The notes: generated by a model not told the origin, from the letters alone. A DNA stretch of 64,000 nucleotides from Palsa-506 sp963786975 (GCA_963786975.1 CAWBBE010000001.1:682001-746000); one strand, 5' to 3'; shown: positions 34,142 through 43,384, numbered from the stretch's first letter. Made by a program: numbers and translations.

Positions 34142-34630
34142 GTGACCGGATCAGCACCGGCGTGGCGTAAGGCCCTGGGCGAGCTGCCCGTTGTCCGGCG
34201 TGGCAGGTGGGCTGTCGGCGGCAGCGCCTCGCTGGCGCTGCATGGCTTGCCGGTCGAGCCCAGGGACCTGGATCTCCTGGTCGATCACGCGGCCGCGGCC
34301 GAGATGGCCGACGGACTGCGCGATGCGGTAGTCAGCGACGATGCCTGCTGGGATCGCGGCGACGTGCGTGCCGTCCGGAGGGCACTGGCCGTGGTCCACG
34401 GCGTCGAGGTGGAGATCTTGGAGGGCGTGGAGGCTGTAGGCCCAGCGGGCGACGTGGTAGTCGCCACGCCGGACCTGGACCATGTGGACCGGATCATCGT
34501 CAGTGGCCGGCCGATCCCTGTGCTGCCATTGCCGGCCATGCTGGTCCTGCTCGATGCGACTGGCAAGCGGGAGCGAGCGGCGATGGTCGCCAGGGTGCTG
34601 GGCGGGAAGCCGGGAGGGGCGGGGACTTGA
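34142..34630 (+). CDS. Nucleotidyltransferase-fold protein
   Basis: A 162-residue protein. It has the minimal nucleotidyltransferase core: WAVGGSASLALHGLPVEPRD (GGSxxL...) followed by LDLLVDHAAA (DxD-type metal site), and a third acidic strand GVEVEILEGVEAVG. The pattern matches stand-alone NTases of the AbiEii/MNT-like group. No antitoxin-like or HEPN partner is adjacent, so a toxin-antitoxin role cannot be argued. Function unknown. Confidence 0.72.
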   Translation: MTGSAPAWRKALGELPVVRRGRWAVGGSASLALHGLPVEPRDLDLLVDHAAAAEMADGLRDAVVSDDACWDRGDVRAVRRALAVVHGVEVEILEGVEAVGPAGDVVVATPDLDHVDRIIVSGRPIPVLPLPAMLVLLDATGKRERAAMVARVLGGKPGGAGT

Positions 34631-35290
34631 TCATCCTGGCTGCCGGGTGCCGTAGGCCTTGAACCTGGTGATCTCGCCGTTGCCTGTGCGGGGAATCGTG
34701 GTGACGAACTCGCCGTGCTGGCCGATGACCCACAGGGTCGTGTCGCCGAGTTCGACGGTGACGGTCTGGCCGGCGTGGCTGAAGCCGACCTGGATGCGCT
34801 GGCGGGCGACCTGGATGCCGCCGCGGCTGGACACCTTCCGCCGGATGGACAGGCGGGATTGCGGCAGCGCTGGTCGCGGCCAGCGCTCCGGGCGCGTTCC
34901 CGGCGGGAGGCGGTCCTGCCGGCCGGGCGCCGTTGTGGCGCAGCCGGGCCAGGTCAACGGCCGACAGCCGGGACGGGACGGTCTTGATCCGCCATCCGCC
35001 GATGCTCAGGTGCACGATGGTGGTCCGAACCGGTCGGTGAACTGCTTGCCGTTGTCACTGAGCACTTCGTCGGGTATCCCGTAAGTCCGCAACGCGGTGA
35101 TGAACGCCCGGCAGACCGCCCGTGCAGTGGCGCGGCGGATGGCGGTGGCGATGACGCAGAGCCGGGAGTGGTCATCGATCCCCGAGATCAGCTTCAGTTC
35201 CGGCACGCCCTGCGGGCGCGCCTGGCCGTCCGGCCCTCGCCGATTCCGTGGACGAATCGCGATGTGCTGCGGAGGTTCGTAAGGCGGCGT
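34631..35290 (-). pseudogene. IS481-family transposase remnant with internal deletion
   Basis: The minus strand carries the integrase-core part (ELKLISGIDDHSRLCVIATA then IRRATARAVCRAFITALRTY, SDNGKQFTDRFGP). It is abruptly joined to the transposase C-terminal beta domain (HLSIGGWRIKTVPSRLSAVD, VELGDTTLWVIGQHGEFVTT), partly in another frame. The segment containing the catalytic Glu is missing. It ends 1 bp from the nucleotidyltransferase stop. Confidence 0.7.
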
Positions 35291-35411
35291 GAGGTTCACC
35301 GCCAGAGCTGCGGGTGCCCGGCGTGAGGTCGCGGTCCAGATGGGACGGCAGCCACGCCGGAGCGTGCGATGCCGCCGGGTCGCGCCGCGGCCAGCCTTGC
35401 CAAAGCGCCGG

Positions 35412-36362
35412 TCAGCGGGCTGCCCGGGCCACCGCGCTGACGTCGACGACCGCCGGGACATCGGTCCGGGCGGGGCTGTATGTGGTCACGGTGTCTGGTA
35501 CCACGAACTCCGGGCGACGGTAGGCCGACCGGAGGCCGGTCAGCGGCGGGCTGGGCTGCCCGGTGAGGGTGGCCAGCTCATCCAGGACCGGCAGCTCGCC
35601 GGGCCCCGGTGCCGTGTGCGAGTCCGGCACGCCCCAGTCCTCCCAGAGCAGCATCTCGGCCTTGTTCAGGGCGGCGAGATCGTGCACCAGGCTGCGCCGG
35701 AGCTGGGGCCAGCCTCGGGTGGCGGGGCTCTCCAGGCCGGGGTCGATAACGAAACGCTCCGGGTCGACCGCGCCAGAGCGGGCTAGCTGCCAGGCGCGCG
35801 GGCCGGTCAGGAAGCGGTCGGCGGGGACGTCAAGAGCGTCGAAGCTGGCCCCGCCGGCCGGGTCGGCGTGGCCGTCGTCGATCTCTGGCTCGACCAGCCG
35901 CCAGCGCCCGGCCGGTCCGTCCCAGACCTCGGCGATCTCGTGGTCGATCAGCCAGCCGTCAATGAGGTACCCGGCGAAGCCGACCCGGGCCCGGGCCGGG
36001 ATCCCCTTGTGCCGGGCCATGGCGACGAACAGCACGGTGAAATCCCGGCAGCAGCCGACCAGCCGCTGCCTGGGCTGGCGGGCAGCGGACAGCGGGATGT
36101 CCGCGAGTTCACCAAGCCGGGCGAACATCGCTGCGGCATACCGGGTGTCGATCTCGCTGATCCGCTCCGGCGCGATGCCGTTCTCCGCCCAATCGCCGTC
36201 GGCCCAGTGGTGGAACACCAGCTGCCGGCTCGCCGCGCGGAGCGCGCCGAGGCCGGACGGCAGCCGGTCGATCGCGGCCGCAGCCGGGCCCGGTTCTGTG
36301 ACCAGGCTCTGCACCGCCCAGAATCCGTGGTCGCTCACCCTGGCAGGATACTGGCCGGGCAT
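35412..36362 (-). CDS. Transglutaminase-like (papain-fold) domain protein
   Basis: 316 residues from ATG 36362; GTG 36338 (VSDHGFWAVQSLVTEPG) is an equally likely start. Transglut_core triad region: LVGCCRDFTVLFVAMARHKG (catalytic Cys), then IPARARVGFAGY, GWLIDHEIAEVWDGPAGRWR (His) and LVEPEIDD (acidic residue). It is soluble, without a signal peptide. Such proteins act as proteases, transglutaminases or protein-modifying factors; substrate unknown. Its 3' end abuts the IS481 debris but appears complete. Confidence 0.85.
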   Translation of the reverse strand: MPGQYPARVSDHGFWAVQSLVTEPGPAAAAIDRLPSGLGALRAASRQLVFHHWADGDWAENGIAPERISEIDTRYAAAMFARLGELADIPLSAARQPRQRLVGCCRDFTVLFVAMARHKGIPARARVGFAGYLIDGWLIDHEIAEVWDGPAGRWRLVEPEIDDGHADPAGGASFDALDVPADRFLTGPRAWQLARSGAVDPERFVIDPGLESPATRGWPQLRRSLVHDLAALNKAEMLLWEDWGVPDSHTAPGPGELPVLDELATLTGQPSPPLTGLRSAYRRPEFVVPDTVTTYSPARTDVPAVVDVSAVARAAR

Positions 36363-36635
36363 ATATGACTGTTTCCGCCGCCGGGCCCTGGCGCCCTCGC
36401 AGCGGACATGAAAATCCCGTGCCTGTGATCACATGAGGCAGGCGCCGGTACCGGGCAGAATGACGCCACCAGATGGCGAACGCTGTCGAGTACGGGTAGA
36501 TCAGGTCTCGCACTCGCCTCTCGGCTCGGTTCATCTCAGACATCCGGGCCCGGTCCCGTCACTGGTCGTGCTGACCCCAGCAGCAAACGCAGGCCCGCTG
36601 GGCTAGGTGCTTGGGATTTACGGCTCGTCGAGTTG

Positions 36636-37310
36636 TCATCGCGGTAGCTCGATGTCAGCCCAGGCCGCTTCCCACAATGTGCTCACGGTCACCCGGATGC
36701 TCTTGCGGTCTGATGGCACGGGCGGCCAGAACCAGAACCAGAACCAGAACCAGAAGCTGCCGCTGCCCTCGTGGCCGGGGGAGCCCTGCCAGTCGCCGGG
36801 CCTGCCCTCGTGCTCGTTCCCGGCGTCATCGACGGCGCGGATCTGAAAGCAGGGGGTGATCATGGGCAGGTACTCCCCCATCACCCACGGATGGCCGTAT
36901 AGCTGGATGCTCACCAGGTCATCCTGGGCGGAGACGCTCTCGATCACGGCCCTGGCGTGCTCCAGCGGCAGCCGCACGACCAGCCGGCGATGCTCCGCAG
37001 CCCGGAACCTGGCGACCTGCTGGTGGGCGCGGCGGCGCCACCGGTGCGCCAGCGCAGCGTGCCAGCCTGGGCCGCTGCTGGGGAACTCGCGGAGTAGGGT
37101 GCTGGTGACCGGCAGCGCACCCACCGCGATCAGGCTGTCGGCCACCGTGGCGACAATCTTCGCCGTCTCCTCCGGTCCCGCCTTAGCCACGGTGCCGGAG
37201 GTTCCGATCGAGATGGTGGTGACCGGCGCGAGCGCGGCCAGGTAGCACTCGGCCGGGGTCGGCAACGGCGGGCCGCTGCGTCCCACCGGAACCTGGGCCG
37301 GGGACGGCAC
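36636..37310 (-). CDS. Hypothetical protein with (Phe-Trp)5 repeat
   Basis: A 224-residue protein. The N-terminal half is helical (AAVGALPVTSTLLREFPSSG, QQVARFRAAEHRRLVVRLPL). The second half is beta-rich (DLVSIQLYGHPWVMGEYLPM, FQIRAVDDAGNEHEGRPGDW) and ends IRVTVSTLWEAAWADIELPR. Between them FWFWFWFWFW is encoded by a perfect hexanucleotide run (36726-36755). The overall pattern resembles actinobacterial hypothetical proteins in which this point is a short FWFWPP motif, so the repeat looks like a recent expansion. Function unknown. Confidence 0.75.
   Translation of the reverse strand: MPSPAQVPVGRSGPPLPTPAECYLAALAPVTTISIGTSGTVAKAGPEETAKIVATVADSLIAVGALPVTSTLLREFPSSGPGWHAALAHRWRRRAHQQVARFRAAEHRRLVVRLPLEHARAVIESVSAQDDLVSIQLYGHPWVMGEYLPMITPCFQIRAVDDAGNEHEGRPGDWQGSPGHEGSGSFWFWFWFWFWPPVPSDRKSIRVTVSTLWEAAWADIELPR
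36726..36755. repeat. (CCAGAA)5 microsatellite within a gene
   Basis: Five perfect hexamers on the plus strand, coding Phe-Trp repeats on the minus strand. Length changes by six would keep frame. Confidence 0.95.
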
Positions 37311-37509
37311 GGCGACCCGGCCCGAGGCACCCCCGATCGTGGGCGCCAGCTCAAACCAGGCTGGCCTGCCAGCCGGATCGCGGGAACAGCGGCCGGTGCG
37401 GCGCCCACTGTAAGGCCTCGGCCGCCAGCGACCGCAGACAAACTTCCGGGTTCACCGGGTCATCGGCATGCGACGTCCTCCATCTTGGCATTGTGTCGCA
37501 CCCCGATCG

Positions 37510-38343
37510 CTAGCCGGGCGTCCCGTCGCGCTCGCTTCTTCGGGCGAGGCCCTGGAGTTGCCGTGCGTGCACGCCAGGCAGCCAGTCCTTGCCGTACGTG
37601 GCCGATGGGCCGACCCGCGGGTCGCTGAGAACATGGGCGTCGCGCAAGGCGTGCACGTACGCCCTATCCTGGTCGATCCGTGCGTGTACCTGATCAGCTC
37701 CGCCCATGGACCCGTGGCCGGGGACGAGGACATCGACGTCGCCCGCCACGCCCTCGAGCAGCCGCAACGCGGCGAGGTAGTCCTCGATCGGGTCAGCGGT
37801 GTCGTTCAAGTCGAGCATCGGAATCAAGACATCAGAAAGCATGTCGCCGGCGACGAGAACCCCGCGCTCCTCGATCAGCAGCGCCGCATGGCCCGCGGCA
37901 TGCGCCTGATGCTCGATAATCCGGGCTTGAGGGCCATCCCAAGGAATCCGCGCAGTTTCGGCGGGCAGGCCGGTAATGAGGCCAAACAGGTCCCACGATA
38001 TCTGCTCGGCGATGTCCGGCGGTATCCACCCGGCGATGCTGTCCTTCCAATGCGGACCCGACAGCCGATCTCGGATAGCAGCCGCGCAGCGGGCTGTGCC
38101 GTAACGGGGCGCCGCGCCGAACCTGGCGTGCCAGAGCAGGTGATCCCAATGAGGATGCGTCGAGAAGCCTGCCACAACGGTCTGGCCCGAATCGGACAGG
38201 TCGTTCGCGAGGCAGGCCATTTCGTAGCCATGCACCCCGGGGTCGATGAGCAACACGCCAGCCCGGCCGTGCACGACAACGGCGTTGCTCTGGCAGAACT
38301 CGCTCTCGTGGATCAGCACACCCTCCGCGACCTGCCTCAGCAC
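37510..38343 (-). CDS. MBL-fold metallo-hydrolase
   Basis: A 277-residue protein from GTG 38343, immediately behind GGAAGGAGCCCC; the frame extends to 38424 without support. Metallo-beta-lactamase motifs: FSTHPHWDHLLWHARFGAA (HxHxDH with the first His as Thr-His-Pro-His), a third His in QAHAAGHAALLIEERGVLVA, Asp in GDMLSD, and a final His in VLVPGHGSMGG. Two metal sites appear complete. Substrates of this group include lactones, thioesters and phosphodiesters; none can be chosen here. Confidence 0.9.
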   Translation of the reverse strand: MLRQVAEGVLIHESEFCQSNAVVVHGRAGVLLIDPGVHGYEMACLANDLSDSGQTVVAGFSTHPHWDHLLWHARFGAAPRYGTARCAAAIRDRLSGPHWKDSIAGWIPPDIAEQISWDLFGLITGLPAETARIPWDGPQARIIEHQAHAAGHAALLIEERGVLVAGDMLSDVLIPMLDLNDTADPIEDYLAALRLLEGVAGDVDVLVPGHGSMGGADQVHARIDQDRAYVHALRDAHVLSDPRVGPSATYGKDWLPGVHARQLQGLARRSERDGTPG

Positions 38344-38528
38344 GGGGCTCCTTCCGCTTGTGGTTTGCAACCGCTTGTCGAGACGGTAGTAGCTGCCGGT
38401 AGTAGATTCCAGGCAGCCGACCATGTCAAAGGGCGCCGGCGAACGCAGATCGGTGGGTCTCGCCGCGAAAGCACGAGCCGAGGACAGGCCCGGCTGCCCG
38501 AGGCAGCGGGCACCCGTAATCTCAGGAC

Positions 38529-38996
38529 ATGCCGAAGGTCCTGATCACCGGAATGTCTGGCACCGGCAAATCGGCAGCCCTCCACGTGCTCGGCGCGCGG
38601 GGCCATCACGTCGTGGACACCGACACTGATCAGTGGAGCCATTGGGTCACCTTGCCGGACGGCTCTCCCGACTGGATATGGCGCGAAGACGCCATCGCCA
38701 GCCTGCTGGCCAGCCATCAGCACGGCCACCTGTTCGTCGCCGCCTGCAAGACCAACCAGGGCCAGTTCTACCCGCAGTTCGACCACATCGCCCTGCTCAC
38801 CGCGCCCGCTGACATCCTGCTGGCCAGGATTACCGCCCGCACCAGCAACCCCTACGGCAAATGCCCCGGAGAAAAGGCCCTTATCCTGCGGCACCTCGCC
38901 GAGGTGGAACCGCGGCTGCGCGCAACCGCAACCATCGTGATCGACGCCTCAGCACCACTGGCCCAGGTAGTCCGGCAACTCGAAGACCTGCCCTAA
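38529..38996 (+). CDS. P-loop kinase-like ATPase
   Basis: A 155-residue protein from ATG 38529. Walker A is ITGMSGTGKSAALH (residues 6-13), followed by HHVVDTDTDQWSHW, the Asp-rich strand of shikimate/gluconate-kinase-like proteins. Next come a central Lys (AACKTNQGQFY), a lid-like KCPGEKALILRHLAEVEPRL, and a C-terminal strand ATIVIDASAP. Nucleoside- or sugar-kinase-like activity is inferred. A second P-loop gene of the same class lies at 40892. Confidence 0.85.
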   Translation: MPKVLITGMSGTGKSAALHVLGARGHHVVDTDTDQWSHWVTLPDGSPDWIWREDAIASLLASHQHGHLFVAACKTNQGQFYPQFDHIALLTAPADILLARITARTSNPYGKCPGEKALILRHLAEVEPRLRATATIVIDASAPLAQVVRQLEDLP

Positions 38997-39310
38997 CCCT
39001 TTGGCCAGATCACGATCTACAGCTGGCCTACCAGAAGCTAGCGACCAGATCGCTGTTGTCGCTGCGCTGAGCGCAGCCGGGCATCAGCGTGGTCCGGCGT
39101 GACCTTGACCGGCTGCGGCCAGTGCGTGGGCTGCGGGCCATCACTTCCAGCCTGGCGCAGCCGTAGCTGCTGGCACGGCGGTCACTGTGCCCAGGGTCAC
39201 TGCCGAGCCGATGGGAGCATGATGCCTGCCCGATTCCAGCTAGTCGTCGACTGACCCGCTGTAGGCGGTGGACGTGGCGGCGCGGACACGGACGGGATTA
39301 TGATGCTAAT
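38997..39310. other. Intergenic stretch with no supported gene
   Basis: About 310 bp. No frame resembles a protein and no RNA is recognised. The end (GGGATTATGATGCTAATG) precedes the GntR gene and probably holds its promoter. Confidence 0.4.
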
Positions 39311-39685
39311 GTGCGTAGTATCAACGCCACGTTGGGAATCGAACACTCCAGTCCGGTGCCGCTGCACGAGCAGGTTGCTGCGGCCATCCGCCGGGCGATC
39401 GCTGAGGGCGAGGCTGGTCCGGGTGAGCGGCTGCCGCCCGCCAGGGACCTGGCTGCGGTGCTGGGGGTGAACGCCAACACGGTATTCCGGGCGCTGCGGA
39501 CGCTGCGGGAGGAGGGCCTGGTGGAATTCCGCCGTGGCCGTGGGGTGTCGGTAACCGGGACCGCCCCGCAGCGAAGTCCGGTGGTGGCCAAGGCCCGGGA
39601 GCTGGTGGAGGTGGCACGGCGGTACGGGTTCCGGCCGGAGGAGCTGACAGAGATCATCGAGCAGGTGTCGGTGCAGCTGCCATGA
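39311..39685 (+). CDS. GntR family (YtrA-type) transcriptional regulator
   Basis: A 124-residue protein from GTG 39311. It has a winged HTH (VPLHEQVAAAIRRAIAEGEA then GPGERLPPARDLAAVLGVNA and NTVFRALRTLREEGLVEFRR) plus a short C-terminal helix pair without a ligand-binding domain, the YtrA layout. Such small regulators usually repress the operon they head. The stop overlaps the next start by four bases (ATGA at 39682), so both genes form one operon. Confidence 0.93.
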   Translation: MRSINATLGIEHSSPVPLHEQVAAAIRRAIAEGEAGPGERLPPARDLAAVLGVNANTVFRALRTLREEGLVEFRRGRGVSVTGTAPQRSPVVAKARELVEVARRYGFRPEELTEIIEQVSVQLP

Positions 39686-40794
39686 AGACCGCCGTGCCCA
39701 TCTGGCTAGCCGGGCCGGGGACAGAGCCGGAGGCGGTGATCAGGGAGGCGCGCAGGCGCCAGCACCGCCGCTGGCTAGCGGTCGCGGTAGCCGTTGGCAC
39801 CGTCACCTCAGTAGCAGCAGGGGCGGTGATCTGGGGTTTTGGCGGCGGTTCCAGTCCGCCTGGCCAGCTCAGGCGGGCTGGCCCTGGTGCTCAGCCGACC
39901 GCGGGTGCCAGCGGGGCAACGCTGGCGGTGGCCAGTCAGACGAGCCTGCCCAAGGGCAATTCCCTGAGCCTGGCCGTTGGATACCGGGCTGTCTGGGTGA
40001 CGGGGATAGGCGTGACCTACCAGGTCGATGAGGCCACCGGGCGGATAGTGCGGACAATTCGGACTCCTGGCACGTTCCCTGACGGGTGCCGCAGTGGCAT
40101 CGCCGCCGGAGCAGGGGCGGTGTGGGTGACCTATGGCTGCCGGGGCATCTACCGGATCGACCCGCGTCGCGGGCGGGTTACGGCCTCCCTGCCAGTTCCC
40201 GGCGTTGGCGACGCCATCGCCGTCGCCCGCGGCATGGTATGGGTAACCGACTACCACGGCTACCTGCTGCGAATCCAGCCACGCATCAACAAGATCACTG
40301 GTAAGCCCATACATGTCGGTCTCGGCGGCTGGTGGATAACCCCGGGCGCGGGCGCACTGTGGGTGACCAGCACCTATGGAGCCGGAGCCATCACCCGGCT
40401 CGACCCGGTCACCGGGAAGGCAGGAGCGTTCGGCAGCAACGCAGTCTTCGACGTGAGCGCGGCGGGCGCGGGTTCGCTTTGGTCCTCGCAGGTGAAGCGA
40501 GTTGATCCCGCGACGGGAACAGTGACCGCGTCGATCCCCGTGGCTGGCGCCTATCAAGTGCTCTTTTGGAGGGGAACAGCCTGGGTACTCGCCTTGCGAA
40601 GGTCCTTGACGCTCATCCGGATCGATCCCGCCACCAACCAGGTCACCGGTGAGCCAGTGCCAGTCGGCAAGCCCGTGCCCGCTGGCCAGGGCACCGAGCC
40701 CGCAGTAATGCAGGCGGGGCCAACCGGGCTCTGGGTGCTCGATTTCACCCGGAATCTGCTGTTCCGCCTGGTAATACGGCTGGGTAGGCCGTGA
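39682..40794 (+). CDS. Membrane-anchored beta-propeller (Vgb/YVTN-like) protein
   Basis: A 370-residue protein. A short cytosolic N-terminus and transmembrane helix (RWLAVAVAVGTVTSVAAGAV) precede a Ser/Pro/Gly linker and a propeller of about six blades. The blades are built on the repeat AVWVT...IDPxTGxV (for example GAVWVTYGCRGIYRIDPRRG, GALWVTSTYGAGAITRLDPV, TAWVLALRRSLTLIRIDPAT). The propeller faces outside. YtrA-type operons often carry ABC transporters; here the partner is a surface propeller, so the pair may sense or bind an extracellular ligand. Enzyme activity such as streptogramin lyase is not supported by a visible catalytic site. Confidence 0.8.
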   Translation: MKTAVPIWLAGPGTEPEAVIREARRRQHRRWLAVAVAVGTVTSVAAGAVIWGFGGGSSPPGQLRRAGPGAQPTAGASGATLAVASQTSLPKGNSLSLAVGYRAVWVTGIGVTYQVDEATGRIVRTIRTPGTFPDGCRSGIAAGAGAVWVTYGCRGIYRIDPRRGRVTASLPVPGVGDAIAVARGMVWVTDYHGYLLRIQPRINKITGKPIHVGLGGWWITPGAGALWVTSTYGAGAITRLDPVTGKAGAFGSNAVFDVSAAGAGSLWSSQVKRVDPATGTVTASIPVAGAYQVLFWRGTAWVLALRRSLTLIRIDPATNQVTGEPVPVGKPVPAGQGTEPAVMQAGPTGLWVLDFTRNLLFRLVIRLGRP

Positions 40795-40891
40795 CCGCCG
40801 CATAGCGCGGCGCCAGGCCGCGAGGACCGCGCCGCTCGTGCGGATGGCCGCACGACGCGAATGATGCCCCGGCACCGGGCAGGCAGAAGCC

Positions 40892-41416
40892 ATGCGGGTC
40901 TTTCTGGTCACCGGCAATCCGGGGTCGGGGAAGTCGACCCTGGCCGCAGAGCTATCGCGGCGTGGCCTGATCATCGTCGACGCCGATGACCTGGCTTTCT
41001 GGCAAGACAGCAGCGGAGTGCGAGTCGAGCAGCCAGCTGGCGTGGACGACGGCTGGCTGCGCGCCCACCGCTGGGTCTGGAGCCGTGCCCGGATCGAACA
41101 GGTAATCGCCGCGTCTGGTGGCGATGCCGGGCGCATGTTCTTCTGCGGGATCGCCCGGAACCAGGCCGAGATGCTGGACTTGTTCGAGAAGGTGTTCCTG
41201 CTGGCGATCGATGACGAGACCCAGATCACCCGGCTGGCGGGCCCGGTGCAGGCGAACTCTCCGGTCCGGGCCGCGGCCGTCAGGCGGCAGATCCGCGAGG
41301 GCCGGCCTGTCTTCCAGGTCCAGATGCTGGCCGCAGGAGCAATCCCCCTGGACGGGACCGCGTCACCCAAGGTCCTCGCGGACAGCCTGCTGGCCTACCT
41401 CGGCCCTGACGGATGA
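40892..41416 (+). CDS. P-loop kinase-like ATPase (second copy type)
   Basis: A 174-residue protein from ATG 40892. Walker A VTGNPGSGKSTLAAE is followed by LIIVDADDLAFW (Asp-rich strand 2). Then come RMFFCGIARNQAEMLDLFEK, VFLLAIDDETQITRLAGP and a Arg-containing lid (RAAAVRRQIREGRPVFQVQM). It has the same class as 38529 (adenylate/shikimate kinase-like superfamily), though the two differ in sequence. Likely a small-molecule kinase; substrate unknown. Confidence 0.85.
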   Translation: MRVFLVTGNPGSGKSTLAAELSRRGLIIVDADDLAFWQDSSGVRVEQPAGVDDGWLRAHRWVWSRARIEQVIAASGGDAGRMFFCGIARNQAEMLDLFEKVFLLAIDDETQITRLAGPVQANSPVRAAAVRRQIREGRPVFQVQMLAAGAIPLDGTASPKVLADSLLAYLGPDG

Positions 41417-41436
41417 TCATCAGTGACCTGGCTGGG

Positions 41437-42582
41437 TCATTTCCAGGCGGTGCCGTTCCAGTGCTGCAAGATCAGCCCGCTCAGGTCCGATCCGGCCGCC
41501 CAGGCGTTGCGGGCGGAGGTGGCGGCCACGGCGGCTAGCTGGCTGAATTGGCCGGGGGTTGGGCTGGGTACCTGCTTCCAGGCCGTGCCGTTCCATCGCA
41601 CGATCAGGGTCGCGTTGCTGTCGCGCGTGTAGCCGACCGCCCAGGCCCTGCGCGCGGAGGTGGCGGCCACCGCGGTCAGCACGCTGTTGCCTGCGGGACT
41701 CGGGCTGGTCACGTACTTCCAGGCGGTGCCGTTCCACCGCACGGTCATCGTCTTGGTGGTGGCACCGGGGCCGAAGCAGTGGCCAGCGCAGCCGACCGCC
41801 CAGGCGTTGCGGGCGGAGCTGGCGGCGACGCCGTTGAGCGCGCCGGTCTTGGCCAGCCGTGGGCTGGGCACCCGCTTCCAGGCCGTGCCGTTCCAGCGCA
41901 AGATCACCGTGTGCGGGCGCTCGGAGTGGAGGAAGCAAAGCGCGGTGCAGCCGACCGCCCAGGCGCGGTGCGCCGAGACGGCGGCGACGCCGCTGAGCGC
42001 GCTGCCCGCCCCCGGGCTCGGGCTCGGCACTCGCTTCCAGGCGGTGCCGTTCCAGTGCAGGATCAGCGTCTTGATGCCGCCGAAGCCCTGGAAGCAGTTC
42101 CCGGCGCAGCCGACCGCCCAGGCGTTGCGGGCGGAGGTGGCGGCCACGCCGAACAAGGCGCCGCCGTGCTTCAGGGCCGGGCTCGGCACTCGCTTCCAGG
42201 TGGTGCCGTTCCAGTGCAGGATCTCGGTCTTGCCCGGCGTCCCGTCGCTGCCGCCGACCGCCCAGGCGTTGCTGGCAGTGGTGGCGGCCACGGCGTACAG
42301 TGCGCCGCCGCCCTTCGGGGTCGGGCTGGTGAGCCGCTTCCAGCTGGTGCCGTTCCAGCGCAGGATGATCGTCTTGCCGTTGTCGCCCTGGCCGACCGCC
42401 CAGGCATTGCGGGCAGAGGTAGCGGCCACGCCGAAAAGCTCCCCGCCGGGCAGCGACCCGGCCCGTTCCGGCGTCCCGGTCTCAGCCGCGGCCGAACCGG
42501 CCGCTGGCGCGATGGCACTGGCGGTGGTGGCCGCGGCTAGCATGCCTGCCGTCAGGGTGACCCTGATGCGCGTGAATCTCAT
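41437..42582 (-). CDS. Secreted seven-repeat propeller-like protein
   Basis: A 381-residue protein with signal peptide RIRVTLTAGMLAAATTASAI then APAAGSAAAE. Seven repeats of about 45-55 residues follow, of the form LxGVAATSARNAWAVG ... ILxWNGTAWKRVPSPxP; the seventh ends exactly at WNGTAWK-stop. Repeats 3-5 carry a CAGNC/CTALC/CAGHC pair suited to an intra-blade disulfide. Seven repeats suggest a closed seven-bladed propeller. It is exported; binding function unknown. Repeat DNA is similar enough for recombination. Confidence 0.87.
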   Translation of the reverse strand: MRFTRIRVTLTAGMLAAATTASAIAPAAGSAAAETGTPERAGSLPGGELFGVAATSARNAWAVGQGDNGKTIILRWNGTSWKRLTSPTPKGGGALYAVAATTASNAWAVGGSDGTPGKTEILHWNGTTWKRVPSPALKHGGALFGVAATSARNAWAVGCAGNCFQGFGGIKTLILHWNGTAWKRVPSPSPGAGSALSGVAAVSAHRAWAVGCTALCFLHSERPHTVILRWNGTAWKRVPSPRLAKTGALNGVAASSARNAWAVGCAGHCFGPGATTKTMTVRWNGTAWKYVTSPSPAGNSVLTAVAATSARRAWAVGYTRDSNATLIVRWNGTAWKQVPSPTPGQFSQLAAVAATSARNAWAAGSDLSGLILQHWNGTAWK

Positions 42583-42710
42583 CGATGACTCCCATCCAGA
42601 ACCAGATCCTGCTATTCAGAGCCGGATCCCCCGCGCCAGATACGACGTCAGTGGCACGCCATCGGATGAAGCCAGCAGGCATCTGAGATTGGTGCCGGCC
42701 GTGTCGCCGG

Positions 42711-43367
42711 TCAGGACTCCAGGTAGCGGAGGACGGCGAGCACCCGGCGGTGATCGGCGTCCGACGGCGCCAGGCCGAGCTTGCTGAAGATGTTCCCGAC
42801 GTGCTTCTCGACGGCCCGCTCGGAGACCACGAGAGTCCCGGCGATCGCGCCGTTGGACCGGCCTTCGGCCATCAGGGCCAGCACATCGCGCTCTCTGGCG
42901 GTGAGGGAGCCGAGCCCGTCGGTGCGGCGGCTGGCGCCCAGCAGCTGGGTAACGACCTCCGGGTCGAGCGCGGTGCCGCCGGCCGCCACCCGGCTCAGCG
43001 CCTCGACGAACTCGCCGACGTCGGCGACCCGGTCCTTGAGCAGGTATCCGACGCCCGCCGCGCTGCCGCCGGCCGCCGCGCCGAGCAGGTCGGCCGCGTA
43101 CCGGGTCTCGATGTACTGGGAGAACACCAGCACCCCGGTCCTGGGGTGGTCGCGGCGGATGGCGATCGCGGCGCGCAGGCCCTCGTCGGTGTAGCTGGGC
43201 GGCATCCGCACGTCCACCACCGTGGCGTCCGGCCGGTGCTCGTCCACCGCAGCCCGCAGGTCCCCGGCGTTGCCGACGGCGGCGACCACCTCGTGGCCGC
43301 GGTCGGCCAGGATCTCGACCAGGCCCGCCCGGACAACTGCCGAGTCCTCGGCGATCACGATCCGCAT
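42711..43367 (-). CDS. NarL/FixJ-type response regulator
   Basis: A 218-residue protein. Receiver domain: IVIAEDSAVVRAGLVEILAD (acidic pocket ED), phosphorylatable Asp in ATVVDVRMPP, Ser/Thr switch LVFSQY, and Lys in YLLKDRVADV. C-terminal LuxR HTH: LTARERDVLALMAEGRSNGA then IAGTLVVSERAVEKHVGNIF. The stop-to-start gap to the upstream kinase is 17 nt, so they form a cognate two-component pair. Confidence 0.95.
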   Translation of the reverse strand: MRIVIAEDSAVVRAGLVEILADRGHEVVAAVGNAGDLRAAVDEHRPDATVVDVRMPPSYTDEGLRAAIAIRRDHPRTGVLVFSQYIETRYAADLLGAAAGGSAAGVGYLLKDRVADVGEFVEALSRVAAGGTALDPEVVTQLLGASRRTDGLGSLTARERDVLALMAEGRSNGAIAGTLVVSERAVEKHVGNIFSKLGLAPSDADHRRVLAVLRYLES

Positions 43368-43384
43368 CGGGAGCTCCGGTTCGG

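Noticed and set aside
34142..35290. Toxin-antitoxin system made of the nucleotidyltransferase and its neighbour
   Set aside because: The neighbour is an IS481 remnant and no HEPN or AbiEi-like gene is adjacent.
39682..40794. Streptogramin B lyase (vgb) resistance gene
   Set aside because: Only the generic propeller repeat is shared; the protein is membrane-anchored and no catalytic His/Glu set was recognised.
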